This document shows, in pieces, positions 47,099-56,507 of a stretch of DNA of 64,000 nt. The stretch's first letter is position 1. Every line of letters begins with the position of its first letter. The DNA comes from Capnocytophaga sp. oral taxon 878 (GTDB lineage Bacteria > Bacteroidota > Bacteroidia > Flavobacteriales > Flavobacteriaceae), in NCBI RefSeq assembly GCF_002999135.1, contig NZ_CP027229.1, positions 1,818,001 to 1,882,000 on the forward strand. Direction: 5' to 3'. Under the pieces are notes generated by a model, which did no database searches, was not told the origin of the DNA, and saw only the letters and a list, made by a program, of their open reading frames with translations. The position numbers and the translations under genes are program-made.

Positions 47099-47455
47099 TT
47101 AAAAGGGTAGACTAAGACATATAGCTATAATAGCGGGCATAGCTTGGGCAAAAAATATTTTCCCAGAGGTGGTGATTCCTCCATAAATCCCTGCTACTGC
47201 TACACAACCTAGGAAAAAGAAACGTATATATAGGCTCCATTGGGGATCAGAGATACAGAAGCTCCATATCAGCCCTGCTGCTAAAAAGCCGTTGTACAAG
47301 CCTTGATTGGCGGCCATACTTTTAGTGTCGGCAAATAAATGTTCGGGTAAAGACTTAAAAAAGGCCTTACCACGAGTCTCCCAAGCGAACATTTCTATAT
47401 AGAGGATGTATAGGTGCTCAAGGGCTACTAAAATTGTAAAAATACTTGCTATCAT
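47099..47455 (-). CDS. DUF1304 membrane protein
   Basis: With ATG 47455 this is a 118-residue membrane protein with four hydrophobic segments. The phrase VALEHLYILYIEMFAWETRGKA and NQGLYNGFLAAGLIWSF are characteristic of DUF1304. Its function is unknown. The frame opens upstream at 47557, but promoter 47475-47504 supports the shorter start. It lies 54 bases before the nitroreductase gene. Confidence 0.9.
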   Translation of the reverse strand: MIASIFTILVALEHLYILYIEMFAWETRGKAFFKSLPEHLFADTKSMAANQGLYNGFLAAGLIWSFCISDPQWSLYIRFFFLGCVAVAGIYGGITTSGKIFFAQAMPAIIAICLSLPF

Positions 47456-47474
47456 TTTTTTAGTTTTATTGTGG

Positions 47475-47504
47475 CAAAAATAGTATTTTTTTCTTGATAA
47501 GCAA
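47475..47504 (-). promoter_or_regulatory. Bacteroidota promoter of the DUF1304-nitroreductase unit
   Basis: On the minus strand TTG, 19 bases, then TATTTTTG, 20 bases before the start codon at 47455. It rules out the start at 47557. Confidence 0.65.
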
Positions 47505-47513
47505 CTCTTTAAA

Positions 47514-47551
47514 AACAAGAAAGGGACTTCCTTTATTTTCGGAAGTCCCTT
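47514..47551 (-). terminator. Terminator of grpE-dnaJ
   Basis: The stem AAGGGACTTCC/GGAAGTCCCTT with a nine-base loop lies 20 bases after dnaJ; the minus strand continues TCTTGTTTTTAAAG. Confidence 0.85.
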
Positions 47552-47570
47552 TTCCATTTTAAAAAATAAC

Positions 47571-48692
47571 CTATGAAAACATTTCTTTTACTTTTTCAAA
47601 AAACGATTTCTCGTTCTTATCGGGGTTGGGGTTAAAATTCTCACTATCTTGCATTTCCCTGAAAAAGGCTTTTTGCTTATCAGTAAGATTTTTAGGGGTC
47701 CATACATTTACGTGAATGATAAGATCACCTGCTGCACGGCCTTGCAAACTTGGCACTCCTTTACCACGCAAGCGCAATATTTTACCCGATTGTACCCCTT
47801 CATCAATCTTGATGCGCACTTTACCTGTAACAGTTTCAATCTCTTTAGTAGCTCCTAATACAGCTTCGGGGAAGCTGATATATAAGTCATAATGTAGATT
47901 ATCGCCTTCACGTTTTAGGGTTTCGTGTTCTTGCTCTTCTATAAGCACAAGCAAATCACCAGGTACGCTATTTTTAACAGGGGCTTCATTACCTTTGCCG
48001 CTCATATTAAGCTGAATGCCATCCATTACCCCTGCCGGAATATTTATAGAGATGGTTTCTTCAATGGTTTTTAGCCCTTGAGCATCAGTATCTTTATCGT
48101 GTTTATCAATTACCTCACCAGTACCGCCACAAGCAGTACAAGTACTAGCTGTTTGCATTACACCGAGCATAGTGCGTACCTGCTGCATTACCTGTCCGCG
48201 CCCGTTGCAAGTAGTACAAGTTTTGTAAGTAGTACCTTCGCCTTTTACCTTACGGCGTACTTTTACTTTTTTCTCAGTACCTTTTACAATATCTTCCAAG
48301 GTGACTTTCACACGTATACGTAAGTTTTCGCCTTTTACGTACACCTGCTGTTGGCTGCTTCCTCTTCCAAAACCACCAAAGCCACTAAAACCTGAGAAAT
48401 GGCCACCAAAGATATCGCCAAACTGGCTGAATATATCATCCATTGAGAAGCCTCCGCCACCCATACTGCCTTCAAAGGCAGCGTGCCCAAAACGGTCGTA
48501 CTGGGCGCGTTTGTTTTCATCACTCAGTACTTCATAGGCTTCGGCAGCTAATTTAAAGTTCTCTTCAGCCTGCTTGTCGCCTGGGTTTTTATCGGGGTGA
48601 TACTTAATGGCTTGCTTGCGGTAAGCTTTTTTAATTTCGGCAGCCGAAGCTGTTTTGGCTACCTCTAATATTTCGTAGTAATCCTTTTTCAT
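47571..48692 (-). CDS. dnaJ: Hsp40 co-chaperone DnaJ
   Basis: A 373-residue class A J-protein: J domain with HPD (about 5-67), Gly/Phe-rich linker (about 75-115), zinc-binding CxxCxG repeats of the central domain (e.g. [16 protein letters not shown]; four expected, two pairs clearly visible), and C-terminal substrate-binding domain ([32 protein letters not shown]). It stimulates DnaK ATPase. It follows grpE by nine bases. dnaK is not in this window. Confidence 0.98.
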   Translation of the reverse strand: MKKDYYEILEVAKTASAAEIKKAYRKQAIKYHPDKNPGDKQAEENFKLAAEAYEVLSDENKRAQYDRFGHAAFEGSMGGGGFSMDDIFSQFGDIFGGHFSGFSGFGGFGRGSSQQQVYVKGENLRIRVKVTLEDIVKGTEKKVKVRRKVKGEGTTYKTCTTCNGRGQVMQQVRTMLGVMQTASTCTACGGTGEVIDKHDKDTDAQGLKTIEETISINIPAGVMDGIQLNMSGKGNEAPVKNSVPGDLLVLIEEQEHETLKREGDNLHYDLYISFPEAVLGATKEIETVTGKVRIKIDEGVQSGKILRLRGKGVPSLQGRAAGDLIIHVNVWTPKNLTDKQKAFFREMQDSENFNPNPDKNEKSFFEKVKEMFS

Positions 48693-48701
48693 TGCTCCTC
48701 C

Positions 48702-49250
48702 TTATTGTGCTACCACTACTTTAGGAAAACGTATTACTTTATCGGATAACTTATAACCTGTTTGTACCACATCTACGATTTTACCTTTGGCGTCGGGGGT
48801 GGGGGCAGGTATTTGGGTAACAGCATCGTGATGTTCACTATCGAAAACATCGTTGGGTGCTACTTCTATTTTTTCTAAACCTTTAGATTTGAGGGTGCTA
48901 ACTAGCTTAGTATAGATAAGTTCGACCCCTTTAAGGGTTTGCTCATCGGCTGATTTGGCCAATTCAATCAAAGCGCGATCAAAATCATCTAATATAGGCA
49001 GCATAGCTGACAAAATGTCTTGCCCTGCTGTTTTGAATAGCTCTATACGCTCTTTGGCTGTGCGTTTTTTGTAGTTTTCAAATTCGGCAAAAAGGCGTAA
49101 AAACTTATCTTTCTCTTTTGCTAACAAATCATCTGCTGTTTCTTCGGCTGATGTAGGGGTAGCAGTAGCCTCTTGTGCAGAGGTATTAGTTGTATCGGCA
49201 ACCTCTTGTTCATTCTGTAGGTCGTCTGTTTTAATATCTTCAGTACTCAT
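48702..49250 (-). CDS. grpE: Nucleotide exchange factor GrpE
   Basis: A 182-residue GrpE: an acidic Thr/Ala-rich N-terminus (about 1-45), a long helix (KDKFLRLFAEFENYKKRTAKERIELF), and the beta-rich head (YTKLVSTLKSKGLEKIEV...VVQTGYKLSDKVIRFPKVVVA). It exchanges ADP for ATP on DnaK and forms an operon with dnaJ. Confidence 0.98.
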   Translation of the reverse strand: MSTEDIKTDDLQNEQEVADTTNTSAQEATATPTSAEETADDLLAKEKDKFLRLFAEFENYKKRTAKERIELFKTAGQDILSAMLPILDDFDRALIELAKSADEQTLKGVELIYTKLVSTLKSKGLEKIEVAPNDVFDSEHHDAVTQIPAPTPDAKGKIVDVVQTGYKLSDKVIRFPKVVVAQ

Positions 49251-49340
49251 AATGATTCTTTTTAAAATTTACTTGTTAGGATATAGCAAATTATTTGCCA
49301 AACCCGCAAAGAATGACAAATTGGCAGTTATTTAAAGCTA

Positions 49341-49395
49341 ATACGGATTACACAGATATTACGGATTTATTCCGTACTGTCCGTGCAATCCGTGT
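49341..49395 (-). repeat. Imperfect inverted repeat after fabH
   Basis: Two 25-base arms (starting ATACGGATTACAC and ending GTGCAATCCGTGT) pair at about 19-20 positions around a five-base centre, between fabH and grpE. It could be a fabH terminator or a dispersed palindrome; the T run is weak, so the role is open. Confidence 0.6.
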
Positions 49396-49417
49396 GAGAT
49401 AGCTGCCTGCTGTGAGG

Positions 49418-50428
49418 CTACCAACGGATGATAGCACTTGCCCAGGTAAAGCCACTACCAAAGGCTGCGAGCACTACGAGGTCGCCTTCTTTAATTTTGC
49501 CTTGTTGTACGGCTTCGGTAAGGGCGATAGGTACCGATGCAGCGGTTGTATTACCGTATTTCATTATGTTATTGAATACTTGCTCATCGGTGAGTTTGAA
49601 TTGGTGCTGTATGAATTGTGATATACGCAGGTTGGCTTGGTGAGGCACAAGCATATTGATATCGGCACGTGTGAGTCCGTTAGCTTTCAAGCCTTCTTCT
49701 ATCACTTCGGAGAAGCGTACTACTGCGTTTTTGAACACGAACTGACCATTCATATAAGGATAATAGCTTACATCATCGGGGTTGTTTTCGGCTAGTATTT
49801 CGGGTACCCATTTGGTGCCTACTCCTGGGGTAATCATTGCCAACTCGGCAGCGTGCTCTCCTTGGCTGTGTAGGTGGGTAGAGAGGATACCTTTTTGGGC
49901 ATCATCGGAGCGTGATACAACGGCAGCTCCTGCTCCGTCGCCAAATAGTACTGCCATATTGCGCCCACGGGTAGTCATATCTAAGGCTGGGGATTGGGTT
50001 TCGGACCCTATAACTAAGACATTTTTGTACATACCTGTTTTGATGTACTGATCGGCTACTGAAAGGGCATAGATGAAGCCTGAACACTGGTTGCGGATAT
50101 CCAATGCTCCGACATTGGGCAGCCCTAATTCCTTCTGTACCAATACACCGCAACCTGGGAAATAGTAATCGGGGCTTAATGTTGCAAATACAATAAAGTC
50201 TATTTCTTCTTTATTGATTTGGGCTGCTTCGATAGCTTTTAAACTTGCTTTGACACCCATTGAGGTAGTAGTTTCAGTACCTTTAAGGGCATGGCGGCGT
50301 TCTTTAATACCTGTGCGCTCTTGTATCCAAGCATCGTTGGTATCCATTAATTTCGACAAATCGTCGTTGGTAACAATATTATCGGGAACGTAAAATCCGA
50401 GTCCCTTAATTTTTGAACGATATAACAT
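49418..50428 (-). CDS. fabH: Beta-ketoacyl-ACP synthase III
   Basis: A 336-residue FabH that condenses acetyl-CoA or branched starter acyl-CoA with malonyl-ACP to begin fatty-acid synthesis. The catalytic triad is visible: Cys in RNQCSGFIYAL, His in VPHQANLR, Asn in KYGNTTAAS. The GDGAGAAV loop is also present. In Bacteroidota this enzyme usually accepts branched-chain starters. It is a single gene with a hairpin downstream. Confidence 0.96.
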   Translation of the reverse strand: MLYRSKIKGLGFYVPDNIVTNDDLSKLMDTNDAWIQERTGIKERRHALKGTETTTSMGVKASLKAIEAAQINKEEIDFIVFATLSPDYYFPGCGVLVQKELGLPNVGALDIRNQCSGFIYALSVADQYIKTGMYKNVLVIGSETQSPALDMTTRGRNMAVLFGDGAGAAVVSRSDDAQKGILSTHLHSQGEHAAELAMITPGVGTKWVPEILAENNPDDVSYYPYMNGQFVFKNAVVRFSEVIEEGLKANGLTRADINMLVPHQANLRISQFIQHQFKLTDEQVFNNIMKYGNTTAASVPIALTEAVQQGKIKEGDLVVLAAFGSGFTWASAIIRW

Positions 50429-50537
50429 ATTTTTAGTTTTAGTATTCTTAAGTGTAGGGGCAAAAAAGAGGTGCTGAATAATTGTTTAGATTTTTGCCTA
50501 TTTTTTGCGATATACCGAGCTATAAGAGCTGGCTTAC

Positions 50538-50581
50538 TATCCTTCGTTTATAGTTCGTTTATCCTTCGTTCATCCTTCGTT
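50538..50581 (-). repeat. Dispersed iteron core, copy 7
   Basis: Four 11-bp units in minus orientation: TATCCTTCGTT, TATAGTTCGTT, TATCCTTCGTT, CATCCTTCGTT. Lies in the 240-base gap between manA and fabH. Confidence 0.9.
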
Positions 50582-50668
50582 CAATAAGAAAGATGCCTTT
50601 GACAGATTTTTTATCTGTTTGGGGTATGGAGGTAATTTTGTTGTATTTGGAGAGTATTGGTAATAGGA

Positions 50669-51631
50669 TTATATGTATACTTCTAACAAATCCATTCCTT
50701 TGGTTTTTACTTCTAATTTGGGGCAAGCAGCAGGGAATAAGATTGTTTCACCTTGCTTGATAGGAAGCTCGGTAATACCATCGGAAAGGAAGCCTTCACC
50801 TTTTACGCACATATAAATATGGAAAGAATCATCTTGTGCTAATGATTTTTCATATCCTGCTGTAAGAGGGAGCAAATTTGTAATAAAATAGGGGCAATTC
50901 ACGACTTTATTCACCTGATTGGGCTCTTGGGTGTATTGCACTTTGAAATCATCCTTGCGCTCATAATCAATGGCTTCAAGAGCAAGCTCGGTGTGTAGTT
51001 CGCGTAGGTTACCATTTTTATCGCGGCGGTCAAAATCATAAACACGATAGGTAATATCACTAGTTTGCTGAATTTCGGCAATAATAATACCCTTACCTAT
51101 GGCGTGTACTTTACCTGTATTAATAAAAAATGTATCACCATTGTGTACCTTTTCATAGTTAAGAATATCGGTAAGAGTACCGTTATTGAGGTGTTGTTGG
51201 TATTCATTTTTAGTAACTGTCTTGTTAAAACCTACTATGAGTTCAGCTCCTTCATCGGCATGGAGTACATACCACATTTCAGTCTTACCAAAGGAGTTAT
51301 GACGTTCCTTGGCTAGCTTATCATTAGGGTGTACTTGGATTGATAGGTCTTCACGGGCATCAATAAATTTGATAAGTATAGGGAAATCATTACCAAAACG
51401 CTGGTGCACATGCTTACCAAGTAACTCATTAGGATACAAGTTAATAAGCTCTTGAAGACTTTTGCCTTCTAAGGCTCCATTAGCTACCACCGATATATCA
51501 CCAGGTACTCCTGATACTTCCCAGCTTTCACCTGTGATATCGGTTACAATGGGTTTGTTAAACAAAGTTTTAAGTTTTGTACCTCCCCAAATTCTCTCTT
51601 TTAGGATAGGTTTAAATTTTATTGGATACAT
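50669..51631 (-). CDS. manA: Mannose-6-phosphate isomerase
   Basis: A 320-residue type I phosphomannose isomerase (cupin fold) interconverting mannose-6-phosphate and fructose-6-phosphate, which feeds GDP-mannose and surface glycans. Visible: FKPILKERIWGGTKL, the metal-binding IQVHPND (His-x-x-Asp...) and EMWYVLHADEGAEL region, YVKVHNGDTFFINTGKVHAIG, and the C-terminal cupin. Full length. Confidence 0.95.
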   Translation of the reverse strand: MYPIKFKPILKERIWGGTKLKTLFNKPIVTDITGESWEVSGVPGDISVVANGALEGKSLQELINLYPNELLGKHVHQRFGNDFPILIKFIDAREDLSIQVHPNDKLAKERHNSFGKTEMWYVLHADEGAELIVGFNKTVTKNEYQQHLNNGTLTDILNYEKVHNGDTFFINTGKVHAIGKGIIIAEIQQTSDITYRVYDFDRRDKNGNLRELHTELALEAIDYERKDDFKVQYTQEPNQVNKVVNCPYFITNLLPLTAGYEKSLAQDDSFHIYMCVKGEGFLSDGITELPIKQGETILFPAACPKLEVKTKGMDLLEVYI

Positions 51632-51645
51632 TTTATTACACTTGT

Positions 51646-52407
51646 TTAATTAATTTCTAAAAGAATAGGGCAATGATCACTATGCTTAGCTTCGGGCAGT
51701 ATGAGAGCTCGCTCCATACGGCTTTCCAAAGGTGAAGCTACTAAGTGATAATCAATACGCCAACCTTTATTATTATTACGGGCATTAGCTCTATAACTCC
51801 ACCATGAGTATTGATGAGGCTCTTTATGAAAATAACGGAAACTATCAATAAAGCCACTTTTCATAAAGGTATCTAACCACTCACGTTCCACTGGCAAAAA
51901 GCCTGATACATTGGCATTGCGCACAGGATCATGAATATCAATAGCTTGGTGACAAATATTGTAATCACCACAAATAATGAGGTTTGGAATAGTTTGTTTC
52001 AGTTCATTAATGTATTTCTGAAAATCGGCCATAAAGGTTAGCTTAAAGTCTAAGCGGTCGATATTGGTTCCCGATGGCAGATACAAACTCATTACCGAAA
52101 GGGTATCAAAATCAGCTCGTATTACCCGGCCTTCTTTGTCCATATAGTCTATACCTGTACCTATCTCAACATGTTTAGGAGCTATTTTAGAGATAATAGC
52201 TACCCCACTATAACCTTTTTTCTCGGCACTATGGTAATACTGGTATTCATAGCCCAATTCGGCAAATATTTCTGTAGGTATCTGAGCTTCTAAGGCTTTT
52301 ATCTCTTGCAAGCACAACACATCAGGAGCTGCTGCTTGTAACCACTCTTTTAATCCCTTGGTAAAGGCAGCTCTAATTCCGTTCACATTATAACTAATAA
52401 TTTTCAT
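51646..52407 (-). CDS. xth: Exodeoxyribonuclease III
   Basis: A 253-residue apurinic/apyrimidinic endonuclease and 3' exonuclease. Characteristic segments: KIISYNVNGIRAAFTKG, CLQEIKA (metal Glu), GYSGVAII, IICGDYNICH (active-site Asp-x-Asn), DSFRYFHKEPHQYSWWSYR and the catalytic HSDHCPILLE ending. It acts in base-excision repair. It overlaps deoC by one base. Confidence 0.97.
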   Translation of the reverse strand: MKIISYNVNGIRAAFTKGLKEWLQAAAPDVLCLQEIKALEAQIPTEIFAELGYEYQYYHSAEKKGYSGVAIISKIAPKHVEIGTGIDYMDKEGRVIRADFDTLSVMSLYLPSGTNIDRLDFKLTFMADFQKYINELKQTIPNLIICGDYNICHQAIDIHDPVRNANVSGFLPVEREWLDTFMKSGFIDSFRYFHKEPHQYSWWSYRANARNNNKGWRIDYHLVASPLESRMERALILPEAKHSDHCPILLEIN

Positions 52408-53069
52408 TAGTAGCCTGTTCCTTTCTCTCCTTTCAAGATAGTAATACCATTGGAAGTCCCTATACGCTGCACTCCTAAATTTATATATTGTATAGCTGTT
52501 TCATAATCACGTACCCCACCCGATGCTTTTATCTTAGCGTGTCCTTGCACGCTTTCTTTCATCAGTTTTACATCTGGAAGGGTAGCCCCTCCAGTACCAA
52601 AGCCCGTAGAGGTTTTTACAAAATCTGCTTTTGCATCAAGGGCCAATTGGCAAGCCAAGCGCTTCTCTTCATCTGTAAGGTAGCAAGTTTCTATTATTAC
52701 TTTAAGCACACGGTTACTACCCACAGCAGCTTTTAAGGCTGCAATCTCCTCACGCACTTTATCTATTTCGCCTGATTTTAGCCAACCTACATTAATTACC
52801 ATATCAATCTCATCTGCTCCATCTGCTAATGCTTGTTCTGTTTCAAAAAGTTTAGCTTTGGATTGCATAGCTCCTAAAGGGAATCCCACTACACTGCATA
52901 CTTTAACAGTAGTTCCTTCTAAGAATTTTTTAGCAGTAGCCACATACGCGCTATTCACGCATACCGAATAAAAATCATACTCCACAGCCTCTTTGCAAAG
53001 AGTTTCTATCTCGGCAATGGTAGCTGTTGCTTTTAATAGTGTGTGGTCAATAAGTTTATTTAATTTCAT
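52407..53069 (-). CDS. deoC: Deoxyribose-phosphate aldolase
   Basis: With ATG 53069 this is a 220-residue class I aldolase cleaving 2-deoxyribose-5-phosphate to glyceraldehyde-3-phosphate and acetaldehyde. The Schiff-base Lys is in DFVKTSTGFG, and VIIETCYLTDEEK and KASGGVRDYETA are typical of DeoC. A longer frame to 53111 overlaps the upstream zinc-ribbon gene and is not needed. Confidence 0.97.
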   Translation of the reverse strand: MKLNKLIDHTLLKATATIAEIETLCKEAVEYDFYSVCVNSAYVATAKKFLEGTTVKVCSVVGFPLGAMQSKAKLFETEQALADGADEIDMVINVGWLKSGEIDKVREEIAALKAAVGSNRVLKVIIETCYLTDEEKRLACQLALDAKADFVKTSTGFGTGGATLPDVKLMKESVQGHAKIKASGGVRDYETAIQYINLGVQRIGTSNGITILKGEKGTGY

Positions 53070-53092
53070 ATTTTGTTTGTTTTTGGTATTGT

Positions 53093-53740
53093 TTAAATAT
53101 TCTTTTCCCATTGCTGTAAGGTTTTCAGCACAATATCTCTATGCTTCTTAATCTTGATAAAAGTAGGCAATTTAGCTACTAAGCTCATTCCTTTACGCTC
53201 TCGCAAATCCGATGCCACATAATCTGCCATTACCTTTATATGCTCAGGGTTCAAAGCCCAAAAAAGATTGCCTTTTATATTGGTTTGAAAATAGTAAGGT
53301 AACCCAAAAATACGGTCTCGTTTAAGCCCTCCTTGTTGCTTAGAGTAATAATCAGGATTATATTGTAACTGATAACTTGGCTTAACTTTAAGAGTATGCT
53401 TACATTTAGGATTGGTACAATTCACTGCCATCTCCTCCAATTTATGCTTCACATTAATTATTTCTTTAAAGATAGGCAAACCACAATTAGGACAGTTTAG
53501 CTTAATAGTCGCTACAAATGATTTCTTAGCTCTGCTAAGTTGTTCAAAACCACAATGGCTACATCTCACTACTACAGTCTCAAAATGATAAGGAGTCTCT
53601 CTATTCACATCCTCCTCTGTAGGGTAATGTTTTTTAGTAGTAACTTTAGCCCCTTTCCCACATTTAGGGCACACCACCCATTTATCGTTAACATACACAT
53701 CAAAAAAGTACCTATCTTCAAATCGCTTCATATTATGCAT
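53093..53740 (-). CDS. Zinc-ribbon protein of unknown function
   Basis: A 215-residue protein with several Cys pairs in zinc-ribbon spacing: CPKCGKG (about 22-28), CSHCGF (about 60-65), CPNCGLP (about 84-90) and CTNPKC (about 107-112). The C-terminal helical region ends in TLQQWEKN. It resembles proteins that carry TFIIS-like or rubredoxin-like zinc ribbons, but I cannot name a family. Start may be Met1 (53740) or Met4 (53731). Confidence 0.85.
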   Translation of the reverse strand: MHNMKRFEDRYFFDVYVNDKWVVCPKCGKGAKVTTKKHYPTEEDVNRETPYHFETVVVRCSHCGFEQLSRAKKSFVATIKLNCPNCGLPIFKEIINVKHKLEEMAVNCTNPKCKHTLKVKPSYQLQYNPDYYSKQQGGLKRDRIFGLPYYFQTNIKGNLFWALNPEHIKVMADYVASDLRERKGMSLVAKLPTFIKIKKHRDIVLKTLQQWEKNI

Positions 53741-53977
53741 TCTTTATTGTCAATTACTTTCATCTCTAAGTTAGTCAAAACTCAGAACTATATAAGTAAA
53801 ATTCTTTTATTAACATAGGACTGAAGTAGATACTTTTTCCCTATATCTTCCATCACATACTCAGCCATTATAGCCTGGTTATTATCCCTCAATTACCATA
53901 CCAGATAAATAGTTTTTCTCATATCATTACCAAGATATATTTATTGAGTACTGCATACGCACCCTATCTACGGCTTA

Positions 53978-56119
53978 TTAACGTTTAATCTTCATTTCAT
54001 CTATCAGATAGCCTGCTCCTGCATATTTATCAATAATGAATAGCACATACCTAATATCCACCATAATATTCCTACATATCTTAGGATCATAATGTATATC
54101 ACTCATAGTCCCTTCCCATACTCGGTCAAAATTCAGCCCTATAAGGTTACCTTGTGCATCAATAGCAGGACTACCCGAGTTACCTCCTGTTGTATGATTA
54201 GTCGCTACAAAGCACACTGGCATCTTGCCATTCTTACCATAAATACCATAATCTTTCTTCTCATACAAAGCACGTAGTTTAGCAGGCACATCAAATTCGT
54301 AATCACCCGGCACATATTTCTCCATTACACCATCCAAATAAGTAATATAATCATAAGTTACTGCATCCTTAGGTGCATATCCCGCTACTTTTCCATAAGT
54401 CACACGCAAGGTACTGTTAGCATCAGGGAAGATGCGATCTTCTGGTTTCGCAAACTCCAAGATAGCCTTCATATAACTGCGCTGCAATGCCGTAATCTCT
54501 TCATTTAGTTCAGCAAAGGTAGGATATACTTTTTCGTAGAAATGATTTATAATACCTTGTACTAATTCCACCCCTACATCTCCTTTTAATCGTTGCTGGA
54601 AAGCCTTAGCATCTAAGTTCAATACCTTTTCCATCTCAGCTCCCGAAGCCAAAAACGATTCTCCGTATAACTTATCAGCCATAGCCTTCACATCTATGTT
54701 CTGCATATTAGGAGCCAACAGCTCTTTAGGCATCGTCTTTATATAATAAGCCGCTGCTGCCTCAAATACAGCCTTATCCACCTTTAAGTCATAATCCTTA
54801 AATACTCCCCGAAACATCGTTACATAAGCCTTCTTCCTATCGTTAAATGACTGTTCCCCTCTCTCAAGCAATGCATTTTGCAGCTGTAACACCCTTAATC
54901 CGTTTGATAGCAAAGCTACATTACGCTGCACAAACTCCGAGTACAAATCTACCGAAAGCTCATAATCCCTTATAGCAGCATATTTTTTAGCAAAATCATC
55001 CAAAATATTCCCATATTCCGCACTCTTTCCTGCCTTTGCAATAGCCTTCTGGAACTTCTCTTCTTGCGCGCGTTTCAGCGCCACTGCGCCCGATTGTTCC
55101 AAGCCCTGTGTCTCTCCTATCCATTTCTTCCAATAGTTAGCCACACTAGCATATTTTGAAGCATATTTAATCTTAATCCCATTATCAACTCTCATAAAGC
55201 CATCCTGCACTTTCAGTACCACATCACGAATCCCTATCTTGGCAGGGTTCAGCACCTTCACTATTTGCTCCACAGCTACGGAAGGCAGATACTCCTGCGT
55301 CCTTCCAGGATACCCAAATACCATAGTGAAATCACCTGCCTTCACCCCTTTTAGTGAGATCGGGAAAAAATGCTTAGGTACATAAGGCACATTGTCTTTG
55401 GAATACTCCGCAGGCCTATTATTCTTATCAGCATATACCCTGAATAACGAAAAATCTCCCGTATGTCTCGGCCACACCCAGTTATCCGTGTCCGACCCAA
55501 ATTTCCCTATCGATGAAGGCGGAGCCCCCACCAATCGCACATCCTTAAATGTCTCAACCACAAATAATATATACTGGTTCCCCTCATAAAACGCCCGAAT
55601 ACGATTCTCCTGCCACGACTCCTTAGCCGAGTTCTTTACCAAGTTCGCTATATTCTTCTCTATCTTCGATGCCCTATCCATCTCACTACTCAATCCCTTA
55701 GTATCTTCAAGCACCTTAGCCGTAACATCCTCTATACGCACTATAAAAGTAACCTCCAAATTCTTATTAGGAAGCTCCTCCGATAAGCTCTTAGCCCAAA
55801 AACCATTCGTAAGATAATCATTCTCTAAGGTCGAATGAGCCTGTATCTGCCCATACCCACAATGGTGATTAGTAAGAAGCAGCCCCCTGCCCGAAATCAC
55901 TTCAGCAGTACACCCCCCATTAAAATGAGGCACCGCATCCTTCAAGCTCGATTTATTCACATTATAAATATCGCTTACCGACATCTTCATCCCAAGCGAC
56001 TTCATCTCCTTAGCATTCATACCCTCCAACAACGACGGGATCCACATCCCTCCCTGCTGTGCCAATAAGCTAAAAGGCAACAAAAAACAACCTACAAGTA
56101 ATAAAATAAATTTCTTCAT
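53978..56119 (-). CDS. dpp11: S46 dipeptidyl peptidase 11 (Asp/Glu-specific)
   Basis: A 713-residue secreted serine peptidase of family S46 with signal peptide (LLLVGCFLLPFSLLAQ). The chymotrypsin-like triad is visible: His in LLTNHHCGY, Asp in GSDTDNWVWPRHTGDF, Ser in TTGGNSGSPAI. Downstream LIGLNFDRVWEG has Arg at the S1 position that gives DPP11 its Asp/Glu preference; DPP7 has Gly there. It removes dipeptides from extracellular peptides for nutrition. Full length, with promoter at 56163-56193. Confidence 0.94.
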   Translation of the reverse strand: MKKFILLLVGCFLLPFSLLAQQGGMWIPSLLEGMNAKEMKSLGMKMSVSDIYNVNKSSLKDAVPHFNGGCTAEVISGRGLLLTNHHCGYGQIQAHSTLENDYLTNGFWAKSLSEELPNKNLEVTFIVRIEDVTAKVLEDTKGLSSEMDRASKIEKNIANLVKNSAKESWQENRIRAFYEGNQYILFVVETFKDVRLVGAPPSSIGKFGSDTDNWVWPRHTGDFSLFRVYADKNNRPAEYSKDNVPYVPKHFFPISLKGVKAGDFTMVFGYPGRTQEYLPSVAVEQIVKVLNPAKIGIRDVVLKVQDGFMRVDNGIKIKYASKYASVANYWKKWIGETQGLEQSGAVALKRAQEEKFQKAIAKAGKSAEYGNILDDFAKKYAAIRDYELSVDLYSEFVQRNVALLSNGLRVLQLQNALLERGEQSFNDRKKAYVTMFRGVFKDYDLKVDKAVFEAAAAYYIKTMPKELLAPNMQNIDVKAMADKLYGESFLASGAEMEKVLNLDAKAFQQRLKGDVGVELVQGIINHFYEKVYPTFAELNEEITALQRSYMKAILEFAKPEDRIFPDANSTLRVTYGKVAGYAPKDAVTYDYITYLDGVMEKYVPGDYEFDVPAKLRALYEKKDYGIYGKNGKMPVCFVATNHTTGGNSGSPAIDAQGNLIGLNFDRVWEGTMSDIHYDPKICRNIMVDIRYVLFIIDKYAGAGYLIDEMKIKR

Positions 56120-56162
56120 ATTACAGTCAAAAAAGTATAAGTATAATTAATTTTTCAGACGG

Positions 56163-56193
56163 CAAAGGTAACTAAACTTTTTCTAATAACCAA
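56163..56193 (-). promoter_or_regulatory. Bacteroidota promoter of dpp11
   Basis: On the minus strand TTG, 20 bases, then TACCTTTG, about 45 bases upstream of the start. Confidence 0.65.
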
Positions 56194-56269
56194 AAAATAC
56201 TTATCACCCACCCCCATACCACCACCTCCCAACCATATCTCTCCCACATCAAAATCACCCCCTACCCCG

Positions 56270-56313
56270 AACGAACGAATAACGAAGGATAAACGAACTA
56301 TAAACGAAGGATA
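56270..56313 (+). repeat. Dispersed iteron core, copy 8
   Basis: Four 11-bp units: AACGAACGAAT, AACGAAGGATA, AACGAACTATA, AACGAAGGATA. It lies in the 388-base divergent gap between dpp11 and the ytxH-like gene; the rest of that gap holds pyrimidine-rich runs and a TACCTTTG (56451-56458) that could serve the plus-strand operon. Confidence 0.9.
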
Positions 56314-56507
56314 GTTGCCAAACTCACCCAGCTAACTACCTCCCCCCCTCTTACCTCTTACCCTCTTACCTCTTACCTAAAAATCACTTTTCTCTATGCA
56401 TTATAGATAAAAAATATTAATAAAAATTATGTTATATCAAATTTTATTCATACCTTTGTACCAAATTTAATTTAATAACTAATTTAATAACATTAATTCT
56501 GAACACT

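Noticed and set aside
53978-56119. DPP7 rather than DPP11
   Set aside because: The S1 position is Arg (FDRVWEG), which defines DPP11; DPP7 has Gly there.
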